From NCBI GenBank assembly GCA_031291115.1, contig JARLJQ010000017.1, positions 1-64,000 of the forward strand: a stretch of DNA of 64,000 bases, given 5' to 3'. Of this stretch, positions 36,092 to 46,336 are shown one piece after another. Numbering within the stretch: the first letter of the stretch is position 1; every line of letters begins with the position of its first letter. The notes under the pieces were generated by a model that was not told where the DNA came from, searched no databases, and saw nothing but the letters and a program-made list of their open reading frames with translations. The stretch is from Legionella sp. Lineage in GTDB: Bacteria > Pseudomonadota > Gammaproteobacteria > Legionellales > Legionellaceae. The translations under genes were made by a program, and so were the position numbers.

Positions 36092-36906
36092 TTCGTCTCG
36101 TTCCAGACTGCAAATCGCTGCTTATCCTGCAAACGCAGCGCGGTTAATTGCCCGCCCCAAAGACAGCCGGTATCGATGGCATGGATTTTCGGATCAGGGC
36201 ACAATCCCATTAAAGCGGCCCAATGGCCAAAAACAATATCCGCATCAATTGCTTTACGCTGCGGCATTTCATACCAAGGATAAAGATTTGCAGGAGCGGC
36301 GGCAAGTGTTCCCTGATAACTGAAGTCCAACCGGCCTTGTGCATCGCAAAAACGCATTCGAGTAAAATAATTGGTGATCATCCGTAATCTATCTAAACCG
36401 CTTAAATCATCAGACCATACGTCCGGCTTATTACCGTACAGATGCGTTAAAAAATCACGGAATTTATCCCCCGCAAGAGCCGCTTCAAGCTCTTTGGCAA
36501 GACTTATAGCCTGGGACAAATCCCATAAGGGTGCTATGCCGGCATGACACATAGCAATATTTAATTCAGGATCATAATACAAGATGGATTGTTTTCTTAA
36601 CCAATGCCCTAAAAATTCACCGTCCGGCGCCTCCAGTATCTGAGCTATGGTGTCATCATGACCTTTCCAAGGATCCTTACCAAATAAAGAGCCTAATAGA
36701 TGTAAATCATGGTTGCCTAAAGTCACCCGTGGTGCAATGGGTAACTGACACACAAAACGCAAAACCGCTAAAGATTCAGGACCACGGTTAACCAGATCAC
36801 CCACAAACCACAAACGATCTTTTTTTTCATCAAAATCAATGAGCTCTAGCAACCGTTGTAAGGGCTCATAACAGCCTTGTATATCACCAATAGCATAATC
36901 AGCCAC
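36088..36906 (-). CDS. apaH: Bis(5'-nucleosyl)-tetraphosphatase, symmetrical (ApaH)
   Basis: 272 residues. Hydrolyses Ap4A to two ADP. Metallophosphatase motifs: [20 protein letters not shown], and a C-terminal His in GHWAALMG with [17 protein letters not shown]. In many bacteria apaH sits with ksgA (rsmA). Here ksgA is two genes away (38360), with a TraI_2-type gene between them. Starts 8 nt inside the upstream gene's end. Confidence 0.96.
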   Translation of the reverse strand: MADYAIGDIQGCYEPLQRLLELIDFDEKKDRLWFVGDLVNRGPESLAVLRFVCQLPIAPRVTLGNHDLHLLGSLFGKDPWKGHDDTIAQILEAPDGEFLGHWLRKQSILYYDPELNIAMCHAGIAPLWDLSQAISLAKELEAALAGDKFRDFLTHLYGNKPDVWSDDLSGLDRLRMITNYFTRMRFCDAQGRLDFSYQGTLAAAPANLYPWYEMPQRKAIDADIVFGHWAALMGLCPDPKIHAIDTGCLWGGQLTALRLQDKQRFAVWNETK

Positions 36907-38251
36907 CTCTTCGAGCTCCTGGATTTAAGAAACTGCTTTCAGATGTACTTATCTGCCATTGACCTGCTGCATTTAATTTTTGCAAGGAAGATGCGGCCGC
37001 TGCGGTTTTTTGCTGGATGAACTGATTGCCATTCTGTGTATTATTCACTAAATCCATGGCCGATAGTTTACTGGCCTTCCCAGTCGCCATATTATGGACC
37101 ATAACCGAACCAGGTAAGGCAATAGCGTATTTGGAAAAAACAATACCACTTTGGATTTGCTGGTTTTGTACTTGCTCAAAACGACTAATCGTACCGCCAT
37201 CAACGCCACGACCGTGCAAATTCAAAGCTACAAAGCCATTTTGCACAGCTTGCCAGTTTTTATACTCAGGATGCTCGCGGACGAACATTTGAAACATTTC
37301 CTGACACATTAGCATGCCACCAGGAACCATAAATAAAGGAGCTTTATTAATCATAATATGCCCAGAATCCAGGGATTTTATCATCCATTGAATGAACTCA
37401 AGCCCTGCGGCCTGCTCTTTCTCTAATAAAGATTCAGGGACACCACCACTAAAAGTACCTGCACGTCCGTAGCGTCCACCAGAATTATTGCCCGCACTAC
37501 GCAGCATAAATTCGGTAAAATAACGCTGGATGGAAATAGCATCTGCGCGAATCAGGATAGCACCTAAAGTTCCTGCCGAACGCTCGTCTTCATTCAATAA
37601 AGCCAGCCACACGGCTAAAACCTCAGCATTAGAAGCAATCCAGGAAAAACCTTGGGACGGGATTAATGTTTTGGCCAATAATAAATTAATTCGGCGACGA
37701 AACTCTACTTCAGATTCTTTTTGAAATTCATAGGAATAATGCTGACCGACGCTACCCAGTGGCTCTAACAAAGGATTCCACTCGTTTAAAGCCTGTCCAC
37801 TGGTATCAAATAAATTGATTTTATAATCAACAAATAATTTACCAATGCCTTGCAAGAGTGCGGCACTGTATAAAGCATATTGCCACAATCTTTGTTCTTC
37901 AGACAGCTCTTCAGAAGGCTCCTGTACCATGAACTCCTGAAATAAACTCAGAGCTGCTTCAGTACGATTTAAAGCGTGATCTACCAAACCACCGGCTTGA
38001 GAGTAATAACTATTGGCCGTTTCTGGTAAATTTTGGCAATAAGCAATCAGATTATCGATAAGCGTTATGCATAAATGTTTATAGCGCGTCTCTTCAAGCG
38101 CGCTGAGTTCCCACATCTTCTTCAGCAGGACCTGACGTCGGTCCTCAGCTAAAAAGCTATTGGCGGCAACTACCCGGGTTAAATCTTTTATCGGTTTTCT
38201 TTGTGTAGACAAAGTAACCTTACGCTGACGGTGAAACAAGGCTATCTCCAT
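36899..38251 (-). CDS. TraI_2/DUF1528 (relaxase-type) domain protein with altered HD motif
   Basis: 450 residues. N-terminal 230 residues fit the TraI_2 domain of ICE/conjugative MOBH relaxases: helical, with [20 protein letters not shown] (His92) and [15 protein letters not shown]. In the family the latter is usually an HD-type His-Asp-x-Gly-Lys; here it is Gln134-Gly135-Ile-Gly-Lys, so the metal dyad is lost. Residues 284-360 ([48 protein letters not shown]) fit the TraI_2_C/DUF1528 domain that follows TraI_2 in relaxases. No conjugation genes lie nearby; it sits between rsmA and apaH. A domesticated relaxase is the likeliest reading. Start ATG has GGAG 13 nt upstream. Confidence 0.7.
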   Translation of the reverse strand: MEIALFHRQRKVTLSTQRKPIKDLTRVVAANSFLAEDRRQVLLKKMWELSALEETRYKHLCITLIDNLIAYCQNLPETANSYYSQAGGLVDHALNRTEAALSLFQEFMVQEPSEELSEEQRLWQYALYSAALLQGIGKLFVDYKINLFDTSGQALNEWNPLLEPLGSVGQHYSYEFQKESEVEFRRRINLLLAKTLIPSQGFSWIASNAEVLAVWLALLNEDERSAGTLGAILIRADAISIQRYFTEFMLRSAGNNSGGRYGRAGTFSGGVPESLLEKEQAAGLEFIQWMIKSLDSGHIMINKAPLFMVPGGMLMCQEMFQMFVREHPEYKNWQAVQNGFVALNLHGRGVDGGTISRFEQVQNQQIQSGIVFSKYAIALPGSVMVHNMATGKASKLSAMDLVNNTQNGNQFIQQKTAAAASSLQKLNAAGQWQISTSESSFLNPGARRGG

Positions 38252-38359
38252 AATGATTGAATGACTCCAAACTAAAATTAAAGTAACTATTCAGCTCAAG
38301 TCATACCTCAAATACGGTGAATAATTACAAATAACATCCCTGATTATTTTAATTTTACA

Positions 38360-39130
38360 CTAAATGGAAACAAATTTCGCTAGTTGAACATATTCGGCAA
38401 CGGTAATTTGTTCCGGTCTTCTACTTCCATCAATACCTAACTCGAGTAACTGCTCCGCAGAAATAATTCCTTTTAAGTTATTATTCAATGTCTTACGGCG
38501 CATAGCAAACGCACTAGCTACCAAACGCTCCAAATCCTCCACAGCAACCACATCAAAAGGTGAATTACTGTATGGAAGTAAGCGCACTATAGCAGAATCC
38601 ACTTTAGGCGCCGGATCAAAAGCTTCTGGAGGAACATTAAATAAATGCTCCACCTCACAATGGTATTGGAGCATTACCGTAAGCCGACCGTAATCTCTAG
38701 TACCAGGCTCTGCAGCCATGCGCTCGACTACTTCTTTTTGCAACATAAAATGCATGTCTTCGATATAGGGTGCATAACGCAATAAACGAAGCAACAAAGG
38801 TGTTGAAATATTGTAAGGTAAATTACCAATCACCCGTAACTTCTCACCAAATTGGCTGTAATCAATCGTTAAAGCATCAGCACCTATTAAATTCAACTTC
38901 CCTTGTGCAATCGGCAATTCCGACAAATAAGCTTGCAAGTCCGTATCAATTTCCACAGCAGTTAAGTGATTTAAACGACGCAGTAAGGGTTCAGTCAGCG
39001 CTCCCAATCCAGGACCAATCTCCAGGACATTGTCTTCTGCCTGCGGATTGATAGAGCGTAAAATATCTTCAATAACGTGCTTGCTTTGCAAAAAATTTTG
39101 ACCAAATCGTTTACGTGGGATGTGCCTCAA
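38360..39130 (-). CDS. rsmA: 16S rRNA (adenine1518-N6/adenine1519-N6)-dimethyltransferase RsmA (KsgA)
   Basis: 256 residues. Dimethylates A1518 and A1519. Motifs: [21 protein letters not shown] motif [16 protein letters not shown], catalytic [15 protein letters not shown], and [14 protein letters not shown]. Length normal. Divergent from panD across 114 bp, which contains the promoters of both. Confidence 0.97.
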   Translation of the reverse strand: MRHIPRKRFGQNFLQSKHVIEDILRSINPQAEDNVLEIGPGLGALTEPLLRRLNHLTAVEIDTDLQAYLSELPIAQGKLNLIGADALTIDYSQFGEKLRVIGNLPYNISTPLLLRLLRYAPYIEDMHFMLQKEVVERMAAEPGTRDYGRLTVMLQYHCEVEHLFNVPPEAFDPAPKVDSAIVRLLPYSNSPFDVVAVEDLERLVASAFAMRRKTLNNNLKGIISAEQLLELGIDGSRRPEQITVAEYVQLAKFVSI

Positions 39131-39244
39131 TTAAATCTTCCACAAATAAAATAGGAATGAATTATATCCTGCTTATGAAACGAATACTAATTTAGTCTGA
39201 AATGGGGTAAAATTCGGCCACTATGAACAAGGTTGGAATGAATA

Positions 39245-39646
39245 ATGGCCTATAGAAAAATGTTAAAATCAAAAATTCATCGTGCTTGCGTAACCGAAGC
39301 GGATTTGGACTATGAGGGAAGCATCACCATTTCTCCTGAACTACTAAAAGCCGCCAATATATTGCCCTACGAGGCAGTAAACGTTTGGAATGTTACAGCC
39401 GGTACACGTTTTGAAACCTATGCCATTACTGGAGAAGCAGGCTCAACAGAGCTTTGCGTCAATGGCGCAGCAGCACATTTGGTCACTCCAGGAGACATCG
39501 TGATCATCGCAACCTTCACCCAGGTGCTGGAAGAAGACTGTGCGCAGGTCGACCCTACTGTGGTATTTGTGGATCAATTTAATCGTATACGAGAAATGAG
39601 ACCCGAAATTGCGGGTATGAAGCACAGTGAGCTGGTTGAGGCTTGA
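39245..39646 (+). CDS. panD: Aspartate 1-decarboxylase
   Basis: 133 residues. Pyruvoyl enzyme that makes beta-alanine for pantothenate. Self-cleavage site Gly-Ser in DLDYEGSITISPELL (Ser25 becomes the pyruvoyl group), substrate residues in NVTAGTRFETYAI and NGAAAHLVTPGDIVII. Slightly longer than the E. coli enzyme (126). Followed by a palindromic repeat and tatC. Confidence 0.96.
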   Translation: MAYRKMLKSKIHRACVTEADLDYEGSITISPELLKAANILPYEAVNVWNVTAGTRFETYAITGEAGSTELCVNGAAAHLVTPGDIVIIATFTQVLEEDCAQVDPTVVFVDQFNRIREMRPEIAGMKHSELVEA

Positions 39647-39655
39647 TTATCTACC

Positions 39656-39744
39656 CCCGTCGTCCAGAGCGAAGCGAAGGACCTCCTGCATGTGGCACAG
39701 TGCCATCCGAAGGGAGATCCTTCGCTTACGCTCTGGATGACGGG
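39656..39744. repeat. Main palindromic repeat family, copy D
   Basis: Arms CCCGTCGTCCAGAGCGAAGC and TTACGCTCTGGATGACGGG, centre GTGGCACAGTGCCAT. Begins 10 bp after the panD stop and ends 15 bp before tatC. Confidence 0.85.
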
Positions 39745-39758
39745 AAGTAATTACCACT

Positions 39759-40451
39759 ATGCTACAACACTTAATCGAATTACGCCGCCGTGGAATACAA
39801 ACCTTAATTTGTTTTAGCGCGCTATTTTTATTATTTTTTTTCTTTGCTAATAATCTATTCGAAGCCTTGGTCAGCCCGCTGCTGCACATACTTTCAGCAG
39901 AAGAAGGCCTCATTGCCACTCAAATTACCTCACCTGTCTTCACCCCATTAAAACTCGCCGCCGACGCCGCCATGTTACTGAGCACACCCTTTGCGCTGTT
40001 TCAATTCTGGCGCTTTATCAGCCCTGGGCTGTATAAAAAAGAACAAAATACGCTGCGCATTGCTTTGATTTTCAGTTTTGTCTTATTTATCGTCGGCGTA
40101 TTATTTTGTTTTTACTTCATCCTACCCTTCATGTTCCATTTTTTTGCCCAAGCCATGCCCAAAGGCGTACGTTATATGCCGGATATGGCTTATGCCTTGG
40201 ATTTCATTACCCGGATGTTGCTGTTATTTGGGCTTTGCTTTCAAGTACCGCTTGCCTGCCTTCTGCTGGTACGTTTAAACATTGTTGAAGTACACACCCT
40301 AAAAAAAATCCGCCCCTATGTTATTGTGGGCGCCTTTATCATCGGCATGCTGCTCACACCTCCCGATGTCCTCTCACAAATCATGCTGGCAGTACCCCTT
40401 TGCTTGCTTTATGAAACTGGAATTATTCTCGCACTTTGTTTGCGTCACTAG
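39759..40451 (+). CDS. tatC: Sec-independent (Tat) translocase protein TatC
   Basis: 230 residues, six transmembrane helices. Signature: N-terminal HLIELRRRGIQTLICF, SPVFTPLKLAADAAMLLSTP (P1 loop), FQFWRFISPGLYKKEQ, and GLCFQVPLACLLLVRLNIV. It recognises the twin-arginine motif with TatB. Not linked to tatAB, an arrangement reported for L. pneumophila. No obvious ribosome binding site lies in the repeat DNA upstream, so expression probably depends on the panD transcript. Confidence 0.93.
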   Translation: MLQHLIELRRRGIQTLICFSALFLLFFFFANNLFEALVSPLLHILSAEEGLIATQITSPVFTPLKLAADAAMLLSTPFALFQFWRFISPGLYKKEQNTLRIALIFSFVLFIVGVLFCFYFILPFMFHFFAQAMPKGVRYMPDMAYALDFITRMLLLFGLCFQVPLACLLLVRLNIVEVHTLKKIRPYVIVGAFIIGMLLTPPDVLSQIMLAVPLCLLYETGIILALCLRH

Positions 40452-40658
40452 TTAAATGCCCTTCACTACGTTCTGAATGACGGCATGTTTTAAGGATGGC
40501 ATAAGTTCCACGCAAAGCCCACCTGCGTACTCCAATAGCGTCTTTGAACAGCTCATTTTATTTTCCACAAAAAACAACCGCACGGATCACTTAATAAACA
40601 CTTAACAATTATATTGTATAATATGATTATAAAGAACTCAAATTATCTGGGGATGAAC

Positions 40659-41864
40659 ATGGGCCGAGAAAAAATTGAACAGTTTACGCTTGAAGCGAAA
40701 CAATTAAACACACAATTAAGCGAGTTAAACCACAGAGACCACGAGTTAACGCGTAGCATTTCTGCACAAAAAAGAAGAAAAGCACAAGTAAAAGAGAGCA
40801 AAGGTGATATTGAGATAAGAATGGATCAAGAGTCTGATACTATTCGACAAGACTCGCTAAAAAAAGAAATAAAAGCACTTGAAGACACAATCGAACAAAT
40901 AGACTCCAAAATAGTAAAACTGGAGGCTGAATTAAAAAGTATCAAAGACAATATTCCGCCAATAGAAGCCGAATACATTGCTAAAACAGCAGAACTCAAC
41001 GTAGAAAAACTTAGCCTTAAACGACAGGAAGCACAAGAACAGCTTGCCAAAGAGCAACAAGAACAACTTGCTAAAGAAAACGCTATAGCAGCGCGAAAAA
41101 TCTTAACAATAGAACTAGGTTCTATACTTGATGACTACATCATAAAACGAACAGAGCGTTTTTCACTTAAAGATAAAATAAGCCCTGCAGATCAAATAGC
41201 GCGTCAGAAATTAATTGATACTATCCGGGGGCAATTAACTGATTTTATTGCCACAGGAAATCCTGAAGACGTGTTAGCAACTATCAAACAAGGCTTAACA
41301 GACTTCCAAGGCATTAACTTGCCAGCCACGCTTAATAAAGTCGCAGCTAAATTAATGGAAACCGCCCCTACTGTCGTAGCTTCTGTTCAATATTCTCCAG
41401 CAGAACGGCAAACATACGATACGAGCTACGCTGAAAAACTCGAAATATTGAAAGAACAACTTAAGAAAATGTACCAATATGGCCATAATTTAAAAAATCC
41501 AGCTGAAAAAACAACTGTTACTAAGCTGGCTGGTGACTTAGCTGCTTATTTAGATAAGTTCCAACAAGAACATGAAAACAATATACCTGAGCCGGAGTCA
41601 TTCAAACAGTTTAGTAAAAAATTTATTGCTCGATTGCATAGCGAAGATGGCGTAATGCACAAACAAACCAGCTGGAAGGCTATTGTTGCGAATGTTGTAG
41701 CCGCTGTATTAACACTTGGTATTGCTTTAGGTGTAAAATTGGCTCACTCCAAAATAACTGAAGGGCGTGCTCATTTATTCTTTAACCAAAATACAGGAGA
41801 AAAAACAGTAGCTCAGGTGGAGGAATCTGTGAAAAGCATAAATGATGCTGCTCCAGGTGCTTAA
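40659..41864 (+). CDS. Coiled-coil protein with C-terminal membrane helix; candidate effector
   Basis: 401 residues from ATG 40659 (GGGG upstream at 40649-40652). Residues 1-150 are a long coiled coil (LNTQLSELNHRDHELTRS, ALEDTIEQIDSKIVKLEAEL, EEAQEQLAKEQQEQLAKEN with a near-repeat of EQLAKE). Residues about 150-335 are helical with a second domain. One transmembrane helix at about 340-361 (AIVANVVAAVLTLGIALGV). The C-terminus, EKTVAQVEESVKSINDAAPGA, has Glu-rich character; its last six residues DAAPGA equal those of the protein at 52516. Such architecture is usual for Legionella effectors. Family not recognised. Confidence 0.6.
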   Translation: MGREKIEQFTLEAKQLNTQLSELNHRDHELTRSISAQKRRKAQVKESKGDIEIRMDQESDTIRQDSLKKEIKALEDTIEQIDSKIVKLEAELKSIKDNIPPIEAEYIAKTAELNVEKLSLKRQEAQEQLAKEQQEQLAKENAIAARKILTIELGSILDDYIIKRTERFSLKDKISPADQIARQKLIDTIRGQLTDFIATGNPEDVLATIKQGLTDFQGINLPATLNKVAAKLMETAPTVVASVQYSPAERQTYDTSYAEKLEILKEQLKKMYQYGHNLKNPAEKTTVTKLAGDLAAYLDKFQQEHENNIPEPESFKQFSKKFIARLHSEDGVMHKQTSWKAIVANVVAAVLTLGIALGVKLAHSKITEGRAHLFFNQNTGEKTVAQVEESVKSINDAAPGA

Positions 41865-42035
41865 AATTAAGTTCCCACACAAAATTCTTGTGTTAGGAAA
41901 GATCTCCTGAATGTGGCTCAGTTCCACTTGAAAAGTGTAGCGTTAAAAAATATGGGATCTTTTAAGGTGATTAAATTAAAGGCAAATGAAAATTTGCCGA
42001 TAGATTAGTCAACGCGCCTACAAAAGGAACCATCA

Positions 42036-42350
42036 ATGGATAAAAAAATTGCTCAGTTTAATATTGGCGATCTGGTCATTCACAAGCAAAGCCGTTATCG
42101 GGCTATTATTGTGGATATTGATCCCCTGTTTCAAGCTTCAGGTCGTTATAATCCCCAAGCACAAAGTCGTGAATTTGCTACCCGCAATCCTTGGTATCGC
42201 CTGCTGGTCGATGACAGCAGCCAAATGACCTACGTTGAAGAGTGCATGCTTATTGCAGATACCAGCGAGCTGCCGATTAATAACCCGCACGTTAGTCTTT
42301 ATCTAAAAGAGCGCGAAGGGCATTATCATAATGCGAATGCCAAGCATTAA
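42036..42350 (+). CDS. hspQ: Heat shock protein HspQ (hemimethylated-DNA-binding/YccV-like)
   Basis: 104 residues. Small beta-fold protein that in E. coli promotes Lon proteolysis and binds hemimethylated oriC DNA. Signatures: AQFNIGDLVIHKQSRYRAIIVDIDP, NPWYRLLVDD, MTYVEECMLIAD, and NPHVSLYLKERE. Shine-Dalgarno AAAGGA 7 nt upstream. Followed by an intrinsic terminator. Confidence 0.93.
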   Translation: MDKKIAQFNIGDLVIHKQSRYRAIIVDIDPLFQASGRYNPQAQSREFATRNPWYRLLVDDSSQMTYVEECMLIADTSELPINNPHVSLYLKEREGHYHNANAKH

Positions 42351-42370
42351 AAAGAATTAGAAAACAGATA

Positions 42371-42395
42371 ATCCGAGCCGTGGCTCGGATTTTTG
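42371..42395 (+). terminator. Intrinsic terminator of hspQ
   Basis: GC-rich perfect stem ATCCGAGC/GCTCGGAT with a 4-nt loop (CGTG), followed by TTTTTG, 20 bp after the hspQ stop. Confidence 0.85.
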
Positions 42396-42405
42396 CAGTC
42401 TAGGT

Positions 42406-42600
42406 TCAGGCGCTTCTTAAGAACAAAACCATCAAGGCAATAAAACCAATCAAAACAACTGCCAAAATACCCATGGTGAAAAAACTCTTATTTAAATTCT
42501 CTTTACTGAATTGATCTGGACGTCCTTTAATCGCACGATATAAAAGAAAAAGAATTAAACCACCACCCATCAAACCTAAAATTTGATACAAAGTTTCCAT
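42406..42600 (-). CDS. Small two-helix membrane protein of unknown function
   Basis: 64 residues. Two transmembrane helices (TLYQILGLMGGGLILFLLYRAI and FFTMGILAVVLIGFIALMVLFL) joined by a charged loop KGRPDQFSKENLNK. No motif recognised. It follows the flavin reductase gene by 11 bp on the same strand, so probably the last gene of the ubiD-fre transcript. Confidence 0.75.
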   Translation of the reverse strand: METLYQILGLMGGGLILFLLYRAIKGRPDQFSKENLNKSFFTMGILAVVLIGFIALMVLFLRSA

Positions 42601-42611
42601 GAAACTGCTCC

Positions 42612-43307
42612 TTATTTCGCTTCAAAACTAAAGGCATCCGAAAATAAATGCGCCGGCGACACACCATGCTGTACTAAGACATCACGAGTACTGTAAACCA
42701 TATCAAAAGGCCCGCTAATTACAATTTGCCAATCAGCAAGATCATTAGGATGTTTGGCTAAAACAACTGAAACCAGTGGCTCTGTATTTTCATCAGACAA
42801 AGACGAAAAATAATTAAACCGGCTGACATGTGTCTGCCAACTGTTTACCTTCTCATCCAGATATAAATCATTTTGCAAACGTGCGCCCCAATATAACTCA
42901 AAAGGACGAACATCAGAACCAGAAAGTAAGTGCTCAATCATTGCCTTTACCGGAGCAAATCCGGTACCGCCGGCAATAAACAAGATTGGACGTTGCGCGT
43001 CTAAACGCTCTATCGAACAGTCGCCAAAAGGTAAATTAATACGGACTTGGCCCTGCTCTTTAATGTGTGTGAACAAGCGCTGAGTATAGAGATTATCCAC
43101 ACTATGACGAATGTGCAACTCGTATTTATGCGAGCCCAAAGGCGCATTGGCGATGGAGTAGCTAAAGGCTTCCTCACCTAACAAAATTTGCAGGTATTGC
43201 CCTGCATGATAATCAACGTACTTATCAGGTGTTAAAACCAATTGCGTGATGCTGTCAGTCAATGGCGTAATTTGCTCTACCTGAGCTTTAATCATTTTTC
43301 CACTCAT
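42612..43307 (-). CDS. fre: NAD(P)H-flavin reductase (Fre/FNR family)
   Basis: 231 residues. FNR-type fold: flavin-binding YSIANAPLG (variant of RxYS), nucleotide-binding [16 protein letters not shown], and C-terminal [15 protein letters not shown]. Starts as ATGA over the ubiD stop. UbiD needs prenylated FMN; a coupled flavin reductase could supply reduced FMN to the UbiX step. That link is inference from the operon. Confidence 0.9.
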   Translation of the reverse strand: MSGKMIKAQVEQITPLTDSITQLVLTPDKYVDYHAGQYLQILLGEEAFSYSIANAPLGSHKYELHIRHSVDNLYTQRLFTHIKEQGQVRINLPFGDCSIERLDAQRPILFIAGGTGFAPVKAMIEHLLSGSDVRPFELYWGARLQNDLYLDEKVNSWQTHVSRFNYFSSLSDENTEPLVSVVLAKHPNDLADWQIVISGPFDMVYSTRDVLVQHGVSPAHLFSDAFSFEAK

Positions 43308-44773
43308 TCACCTAATCCTAATAGAGACCAGTAACCATTCACTTTTTTAAGTATGTCTTCATCCATCACAATAGGCTCACCCCATTCACGCTGAGTTTCA
43401 CCAACCCATTTGCTAGTAGCATCCATCCCCATTTTTGAACCTAAACCAGAAACTGGTGAAGCAAAATCAAGGTAATCAATAGGTGTGTTTTCGATCATGA
43501 CGGTATCACGTGCTGGATCCATACGCGTAGTCATGGCCCAAATCACATCCTGCCAATTACGCGCATCAATATCATCATCGCACACGATGACAAATTTGGT
43601 GTACATAAATTGCCTTAAGAAAGACCAAACAGCCATCATAATACGTTTCGCATGCCCAGGATATTGCTTCTTAATCGTGACTACTGCCAAACGATAAGAA
43701 CAGCCCTCAGGCGGTAAATAAAAATCAACTATCTCAGGAAATTGCTTTTGTAATAAAGGAATAAATACTTCATTTAAAGCAACTCCTAAAATGGCCGGTT
43801 CATCTGGTGGACGTCCGGTATACGTACTGTGGTAAATAGGTTGATCGCGATGCGTTATGCGCTCGACGGTAAATACTGGGAATGATTGAACTTCATTATA
43901 GTAGCCGGTGTGATCGCCATAAGGTCCTTCTGGTGCTTCTACTCCAGGCTCCAAATAACCTTCCAAAATAATTTCTGCACTGGCAGGCACATGTAAATCG
44001 CTGCCAATACACTTTGTCAGACGAGTACGTTGACCACGCAATAATCCAGCAAAAGCATATTCAGATAAACTATCAGGAACTGGAGTGACTGCTGCCAGAA
44101 TAGTTGCCGGATCAGCCCCTAAAGTAACTGCTATAGGAAAGCGCTCACCAGGATAGGCCTTTTGCCAGGATTGATAATCCAAAGCACCACCGCGATGAGA
44201 CAGCCAACGCATAATTAATTTATTTTTACTAAGCAATTGCTGGCGATAAATCCCCATATTTTCACGGGTTTGATGTGGTCCTTTAGTCGTGACCAAGCCC
44301 CAGGTAATTAATGGCGCAACATCACCAGACCAGCAGGTTTGAATAGGTAATTTAGTTAAATCAACTTCGTCTTTTTCCCAAACATGAGTTTGACATTCTG
44401 CACCACTGACGTATTTAGGTGCCATATTCAAGGCTTGTTTGAGTAAGGGTAATTTATTAAAAGCGTCTTTAAAACCTTTGGGCGGATCAGGTTCTTTCAA
44501 AGCAGCTAATAACTTGCCTACTTCTCTTAAAGCACTGATGCTTTCTTCACCCATGCCCATAGCCACACGTTCTACAGTACCAAATAAATTGGTTAGAACA
44601 GGCATTTGATGATTGGGAGTATTAGTAAAAAGAAGTGCGGGACCACCTGCACGCAAGACCTTGTCGCTGACGACGGTCATTTCAAGATGGGTTGATACTG
44701 GATAATCAATACGCTTTAATAATTCACGTGATTCAAGTTGAGCAATAAAGTCTCTTAGATCAGAGTATTTCAT
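43304..44773 (-). CDS. ubiD: 4-hydroxy-3-polyprenylbenzoate decarboxylase UbiD
   Basis: 489 residues. Prenyl-FMN-dependent decarboxylase of ubiquinone biosynthesis. Signatures: [77 protein letters not shown] with the active-site Glu/Arg region, and [14 protein letters not shown]. Length matches E. coli UbiD. Separate from the other ubi genes at 22977-25990. Confidence 0.97.
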   Translation of the reverse strand: MKYSDLRDFIAQLESRELLKRIDYPVSTHLEMTVVSDKVLRAGGPALLFTNTPNHQMPVLTNLFGTVERVAMGMGEESISALREVGKLLAALKEPDPPKGFKDAFNKLPLLKQALNMAPKYVSGAECQTHVWEKDEVDLTKLPIQTCWSGDVAPLITWGLVTTKGPHQTRENMGIYRQQLLSKNKLIMRWLSHRGGALDYQSWQKAYPGERFPIAVTLGADPATILAAVTPVPDSLSEYAFAGLLRGQRTRLTKCIGSDLHVPASAEIILEGYLEPGVEAPEGPYGDHTGYYNEVQSFPVFTVERITHRDQPIYHSTYTGRPPDEPAILGVALNEVFIPLLQKQFPEIVDFYLPPEGCSYRLAVVTIKKQYPGHAKRIMMAVWSFLRQFMYTKFVIVCDDDIDARNWQDVIWAMTTRMDPARDTVMIENTPIDYLDFASPVSGLGSKMGMDATSKWVGETQREWGEPIVMDEDILKKVNGYWSLLGLGE

Positions 44774-44801
44774 AGAAGATCCCTCGCAATAACTTGGATA
44801 T

Positions 44802-44885
44802 CGTTATCCAGAGCGTAGCGAAGGATCTCCTGCATGTAGCTCATTGCCATTCGAAGGGAGGTCCTTCGCTACGCTCTGGATAACG
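44802..44885. repeat. Main palindromic repeat family, copy F
   Basis: Arms CGTTATCCAGAGCGTAGCGA and TCGCTACGCTCTGGATAACG. Both arms carry the same T-for-C variant, so the pairing is maintained (compensatory change). Lies between rho (stop 11 bp away) and ubiD. Confidence 0.85.
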
Positions 44886-44896
44886 GGGGAAATTAA

Positions 44897-46159
44897 TTAC
44901 TCTTGACGCTTCATTGCATCAAAAAACTCCGCATTAGTTTTATGATTTTTCATGCGCTCAATCAAGAATTCAATTGCATCACACTCATCCATAGATTGCA
45001 GAATTTTACGTAAGATCCAGGTACGTTGTAAGTCTTCTGGGCTTAACAACAGATCTTCACGACGGGTACCAGAACGATTAATGTTAATCGCAGGGAACAC
45101 ACGACGCTCAGCAATATTACGACTCAAGTGGATTTCCATGTTACCGGTTCCCTTGAATTCTTCGTAAATTACTTCATCCATCTTAGAGCCTGTATCAACT
45201 AACGCCGTAGCAATAATAGTCAAACTGCCACCCTCTTCGATGTTACGTGCCGCACCGTACAGACGCTTAGGTCTTTGCAGCGCATTCGCGTCCACACCAC
45301 CGGTTAAAACCTTACCAGATGAAGGAATCACGGTATTGTATGCACGAGCCAGACGAGTAATCGAATCTAATAAGATCACGACATCACGTTTGTGCTCTAC
45401 TAAACGTTTGGCTTTTTCAATAACCATTTCCGCTACTTGAACGTGACGGTTAGCAGGCTCATCAAACGTACTGGCAACAACTTCCCCTTTAACAGAGCGT
45501 TGCATTTCAGTTACTTCCTCAGGACGTTCATCAATCAGTAATACGATGAGGTAACATTCTGGATGATTTTTTTCGATAGAACGAGCAATGTTCTGCAACA
45601 TTAAAGTCTTACCCGCTTTCGGCGGAGATACGATAAGACCACGCTGACCACGACCAAAAGGTGCGCATAAGTCAACAACCCGAGCAGTTAAATCTTCTGT
45701 ACTGCCATTACCTTGTTCCATAACTAAACGCTGAGAAGCAAATAAAGGCGTAAGGTTTTCAAATAAAATCTTGCGCTTGGCGCTGTCAGGAGAGTCGTAA
45801 TTGATTTCATCTACTTTTAGTAAGGCAAAATAACGCTCACTGTCTTTAGGAGGACGAATTTTACCCGAAATAGTATCACCAGAACGCAGTCCGAACCGTC
45901 TGATTTGACTCGGAGAAACGTAAATATCATCAGGTCCAGCTAAATAAGAGCCGTCTGAAGATCGTAAAAAACCAAAACCATCCGCCAGGACTTCTAAAAC
46001 ACCATCTCCGTGAATGTCTGCGCCTTTTAAGGCGTGGGCCTTAAGAATGGCAAAAATAATTTCTTGTTTACGCATACGGGAAGGGTTTTCTACACCTATC
46101 TCTTGTGCGATATTGAAGAGATCGGCAATAGGCAATTGCTTGAGTTCGCTAAGGTTCAT
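44897..46159 (-). CDS. rho: Transcription termination factor Rho
   Basis: 420 residues from ATG 46159; the E. coli protein also starts Met-Asn-Leu, so the upstream ATG at 46168 is not used. Hexameric RNA-dependent helicase. RNA-binding domain with [12 protein letters not shown] and [13 protein letters not shown], Walker [12 protein letters not shown], Walker [18 protein letters not shown]- and R-loops in [19 protein letters not shown]. Downstream of trxA on the same strand, the same trxA-rho order as E. coli. A palindrome overlaps a -10 element in its leader. Confidence 0.98.
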   Translation of the reverse strand: MNLSELKQLPIADLFNIAQEIGVENPSRMRKQEIIFAILKAHALKGADIHGDGVLEVLADGFGFLRSSDGSYLAGPDDIYVSPSQIRRFGLRSGDTISGKIRPPKDSERYFALLKVDEINYDSPDSAKRKILFENLTPLFASQRLVMEQGNGSTEDLTARVVDLCAPFGRGQRGLIVSPPKAGKTLMLQNIARSIEKNHPECYLIVLLIDERPEEVTEMQRSVKGEVVASTFDEPANRHVQVAEMVIEKAKRLVEHKRDVVILLDSITRLARAYNTVIPSSGKVLTGGVDANALQRPKRLYGAARNIEEGGSLTIIATALVDTGSKMDEVIYEEFKGTGNMEIHLSRNIAERRVFPAININRSGTRREDLLLSPEDLQRTWILRKILQSMDECDAIEFLIERMKNHKTNAEFFDAMKRQE

Positions 46160-46237
46160 ACTTCTCACTTGATTTGTTATTTAGAATTGGATTATCCGAG
46201 AAAATTTTATTAAGAAAGCAGCTAAGGATTCTGCTGC

Positions 46238-46264
46238 CTATGTGACATTAATTATATCACATAG
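46238..46264. promoter_or_regulatory. Palindrome over a -10-like hexamer in the rho leader
   Basis: CTATGTGA (46238-46245) and TCACATAG (46257-46264) are perfect inverted repeats 11 bp apart. On the minus strand TATAAT falls between them (46251-46256). The spacing is too wide for the CRP consensus of 6 bp. It may be an operator, or a hairpin ending trxA transcription. No convincing -35 was found at the usual distance. Confidence 0.35.
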
Positions 46265-46336
46265 TGCAAACAGGCTATCACAGCTTCACATGAAGATCCA
46301 ATATTTTTAGCTGAAAAATAAAAATTTCAACTAATA

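Noticed and set aside
41893-41940. Seventh copy of the main palindromic repeat
   Set aside because: Only fragments (GATCTCCTGAATGTGGCTCAG) remain and arms do not pair, so it is not listed as a feature.
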